From assembly GCA_023443455.1 (NCBI GenBank), contig JAEZUE010000033.1:1-7130 (forward strand): 7,130 nt of DNA. Reading direction: 5' to 3'. The translations under genes were made by a program, and so were the position numbers. The notes beneath the pieces are model-generated. The model saw only the letters and a program-made list of their open reading frames with translations, had not been told where the DNA came from and made no database searches. The stretch is from Verrucomicrobiota bacterium (GTDB taxonomy: Bacteria > Verrucomicrobiota > Verrucomicrobiia > Opitutales > Opitutaceae). This document shows positions 5,529 through 7,130 of this stretch, piece by piece (the stretch's first letter is position 1; each line of letters begins with the position of its first letter).

Positions 5529-5903
5529 TCAATACTGGCGGCGGAAATGGCCGAGGCCGGCGGTGGGCGGCAGCGGTTCCCAATAGGTGGCGCGGTGCGG
5601 GTCGGGGCGGCGGTGGAGCGGGTCGCGGCCGAGCAGGGCGAGGGCGAGGCGCGCCGGCACGAAGATGCCGACGAAGAGCAGGAGCAGGATCAGCCAGGTG
5701 AAGCCGGTGGCGACGAGGCGGCCGATGGTCTCGAGTGCGCGCTGCACCGGGGCGAAGGCCCGGGGGGAGAGCAGGGCGAGGAGCAGCAGAGTCGTCGCGA
5801 GAAGGAGGAGCCCGAGGCTCCCGGGCGTGCGCCAGTGCAACCAGCCGCAGCCGGTGAGGATCACGGCGAGGCACGGGCCGAGCAGGGGGCGGAGGCGGAG
5901 CAT
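5529..5903 (-). CDS. sxtJ: SxtJ-family membrane protein
   Basis: A 124-residue protein with probable membrane segments at about 7-20, 29-46 and 64-83. The family features are readable: SPRAFAPVQRALETIGR (46-62) between helices, a helix ending FVGIFVPARLALAL, then LGRDPLHRR (91-99) and a C-terminal TYW (106-108) with a FRRQY end (120-124). SxtJ-type proteins usually read P-x-G-L-x-x-R-L-x-G-R-D-P-L, an S-Y-W, and a terminal Q-[FY], about 125-135 residues long, so this copy is complete. The biochemical role is unknown. Relatives accompany NodU/SxtI-type carbamoyltransferases in many bacteria, which suggests a membrane partner of that enzyme. It is the first gene of the four-gene - strand set, with 335 bases separating it from the upstream receptor gene. 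I find no convincing -35/-10 pair; the leader is pyrimidine-rich and lacks a Shine-Dalgarno. Confidence 0.85.
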   Translation of the reverse strand: MLRLRPLLGPCLAVILTGCGWLHWRTPGSLGLLLLATTLLLLALLSPRAFAPVQRALETIGRLVATGFTWLILLLLFVGIFVPARLALALLGRDPLHRRPDPHRATYWEPLPPTAGLGHFRRQY

Positions 5904-5915
5904 GGGAGAGACGGC

Positions 5916-5964
5916 GGAACTTGGAAGGGGAGACTCGAAACCGGAAACTGGAGACCGGAGGGGG
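5916..5964 (-). repeat. Seven-unit heptad array just upstream of the SxtJ-type start
   Basis: Seven units in exact 7-base phase on the + strand: GGAACTT, GGAAGGG, GAGACTC, GAAACCG, GAAACTG, GAGACCG, GAGGGGG. It starts 12 bases from the ATG. With 3026, 3386 and 5309, this means every gene of the set has such an array directly before its start codon. Confidence 0.8.
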
Positions 5965-6062
5965 ACTGGTGGGCAGTGGGCGCGGGCCGACGGTTTCGTG
6001 ATGGTGCGAACGGGTGAGGGGATCGGAGAACGAGGGAGAGAACGAGAACGATTCTTCGGCGC

Positions 6063-6096
6063 GGGAGCGGGGGGGGACTGGGGGGGGGCTCCGGGG
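6063..6096 (+). other. G-run cluster with quadruplex potential
   Basis: Four G runs on the + strand (6063-6065, 6069-6076, 6080-6088 and 6093-6096) are separated by loops of three to four bases (AGC, ACT, CTCC). This fits the G3+N1-7 quadruplex rule. It lies in the otherwise non-coding 5965-6176 stretch between the receptor terminator and the SxtJ-type gene, where I see no gene, RNA or clear promoter. The long G runs are also places where sequencing and assembly may err. Confidence 0.6.
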
Positions 6097-6104
6097 CTCG
6101 CGGT

Positions 6105-6124
6105 CGCAGGCGGGGACGCCTGCG
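6105..6124. repeat. Small perfect inverted repeat
   Basis: CGCAGGCG (6105-6112) and CGCCTGCG (6117-6124) form an 8-base stem around GGGA. GC-rich palindromes of this look are often dispersed between genes in such genomes, but one copy cannot show that. It is not followed by a T-tract on either strand. Confidence 0.5.
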
Positions 6125-6176
6125 CCGCGGTGGGGAGTCGGCTTTCGCGGCCGGCGCCGCAACGGAGTCGACGAAC

Positions 6177-6207
6177 AAAAAGAGGAGGGCGCTGCGGCGC
6201 CCTCCTC
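6177..6207 (-). terminator. Rho-independent terminator of the TonB-dependent receptor gene
   Basis: GAGGAGGGCGC (6182-6192) and GCGCCCTCCTC (6197-6207) form a perfect 11-bp stem with loop TGCG. On the - strand it is followed at once by TTTTT (complement of 6177-6181). It lies 31 bases beyond the receptor stop codon, and separates that transcript from the four-gene set. Confidence 0.92.
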
Positions 6208-6238
6208 GTGACCTAAACCACAGAACGGCCGATGGACC

Positions 6239-7130
6239 TTAGAACTCGAGCGTGTAGCCGAGATTCCAGATGATCTTGGTCGGGACCTCGTAGCGGTGCT
6301 TCGCGTAGGTCTCGCTGCCCTCGCGGCGCCAGCCGACGTACTCGGGCACCTTGGTGAGGTTCTTGAGGTTGAGCTGGATACGGTGGCTGTAGCCCCAGGC
6401 CTCGAACTTGTAGGCCGCGAAGGTTTCGAGGAAGAGATCGCTCGGGTTGAAGCGCTCGCTGGCGCCGCTGCCATCCTGGTAGGCCTTGCTCGCCCACTGG
6501 AGGCCGCCGCCGATCGAGAAGCCGTCGAGGACGCCGTCGGTGAAGGTGTATTTGGTGAGCGCGGCGAGCTGGTCCTTCACGTGGCCGGTGGGGCGGTTGT
6601 CGATGCTATTGTGGGCGTAGCTGAGCATGGCCTGCCAGTTCGGGGTGGGCTGGAAGATCAGGTCGGCTTCGAAGCCTTTCGACTTGTTGCCTGCGGAGTT
6701 CGGCACGAGGTCGCCCAGCGCGGTTTGGCGGTCGGTCAAGCGGCTGTAGGACCAGGTGCGGTCGGCGGCGGTGGAATCCGCCCACGCCACGTACTGGTTG
6801 GTCTGGCCGTCGACGAGAATCGAGCCGGCATCCCACGGCATGGCGACGCCGTCGATACCGGCGCGGCCGGCGGCGAGGTTGGCATCCCACTGTTGCTTCT
6901 TGCGGTTGGTGGCGGATTCGTCGCGCACGGCGCCGCCGGTCTGCTTGATCTCGTAGTAGCTGAGCGTGCCGCTGATCTTGCCGCCCATGAGCTCGATCTT
7001 GACGCCGCCCTCGTAGCTCTTGCCGGTGACCGGGGGCATCTGCACGTCGAAGTCGTTCTTGTCGGTGGTCGGGAAGAGCGAGGTCGAGTGCACCGCGAAG
7101 AGGGAGATCTCCTTGGTGACGTCGAACATC
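6239..7130 (-). CDS. TonB-dependent receptor, C-terminal part (5' end outside window)
   Basis: The last 296 residues of an outer-membrane beta-barrel receptor, entering from the right edge and ending with TAA at 6239-6241. Alternating amphipathic strands typical of the barrel are visible (GGVKIELMGGKISGTLSYYE, GFEADLIFQPTPNWQAMLSY, FSIGGGLQWASKAYQ, HRIQLNLKNLTKVPEYVGWR). The protein closes with WNLGYTLEF, the terminal-Phe signature recognised by the BAM machinery. KGFEADLIFQPTPNW and LNLKNLT are standard late-barrel elements of siderophore or oligosaccharide receptors. The plug domain and TonB box lie outside the window, so the substrate cannot be judged. The Met encoded at 7127-7129 is internal, not a start. 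A strong terminator follows the gene. Confidence 0.92.
   Translation of the reverse strand, partial: MFDVTKEISLFAVHSTSLFPTTDKNDFDVQMPPVTGKSYEGGVKIELMGGKISGTLSYYEIKQTGGAVRDESATNRKKQQWDANLAAGRAGIDGVAMPWDAGSILVDGQTNQYVAWADSTAADRTWSYSRLTDRQTALGDLVPNSAGNKSKGFEADLIFQPTPNWQAMLSYAHNSIDNRPTGHVKDQLAALTKYTFTDGVLDGFSIGGGLQWASKAYQDGSGASERFNPSDLFLETFAAYKFEAWGYSHRIQLNLKNLTKVPEYVGWRREGSETYAKHRYEVPTKIIWNLGYTLEF

Noticed and set aside
1211..5903. A saxitoxin biosynthesis cluster
   Set aside because: Only the carbamoylation-type partners are present; none of the core genes (SxtA polyketide-like, amidinotransferase, cyclisation or oxygenase genes) are in the window, and SxtI/J/K relatives occur in many non-toxin bacteria.
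5482..6474. A 330-codon - strand ORF spanning the terminator, the spacer and the SxtJ-type gene
   Set aside because: It crosses a strong terminator and overlaps two genes in other frames, and is Pro/Arg/Ser-rich without domains.

Overview
The window looks like chromosomal DNA of a GC-rich Gram-negative bacterium, most likely a verrucomicrobium of the Opitutaceae type. The signs are a TonB-dependent receptor ending in a beta-barrel signature, a SxtJ / carbamoyltransferase / DUF5989 / SGNH-TPR gene neighbourhood, start codons without Shine-Dalgarno motifs, and intergenic spacers filled with short degenerate tandem repeats. The taxonomic call is an inference from style, not from a marker gene.

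Positions 1-1040 (+ strand, clearly lower GC than the rest) are the distal end of an integron cassette array. Two attC sites (292-382 and 835-919) have textbook R''/R' core boxes and share an 11-base inner segment. Between their cleavage points lies one complete cassette (377-913) encoding a 143-residue protein with a C-terminal membrane anchor. To its left is the 3' end of another cassette gene, open through the window edge. To its right a last cassette begins with a 38-codon membrane-peptide ORF, but no attC follows before the chromosome resumes near 1041-1210. The orientation of the sites puts attI/intI to the left, outside the window.

Positions 1211-5903 (- strand) hold four genes in the order SxtJ-family membrane protein, O-carbamoyltransferase, DUF5989/SxtK-type 54-residue membrane peptide, and a membrane-anchored SGNH/GDSL hydrolase with TPRs. 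These are the same four families as sxtJ, sxtI, sxtK and sxtL of the cyanobacterial saxitoxin cluster, but no saxitoxin core biosynthesis gene is present. The set is best read as a stand-alone membrane-associated carbamoylation module of unknown substrate. Each start codon is preceded within 2-12 bases by a 7-base-phased repeat array, pyrimidine-rich in the mRNA, and the spacers also contain 9- and 10-base-phased arrays.

Positions 5965-6238 are non-coding: a G-run cluster with quadruplex potential, a small inverted repeat, and a strong Rho-independent terminator (6177-6207). The terminator closes the - strand TonB-dependent receptor gene, whose C-terminal 296 residues occupy 6239-7130.
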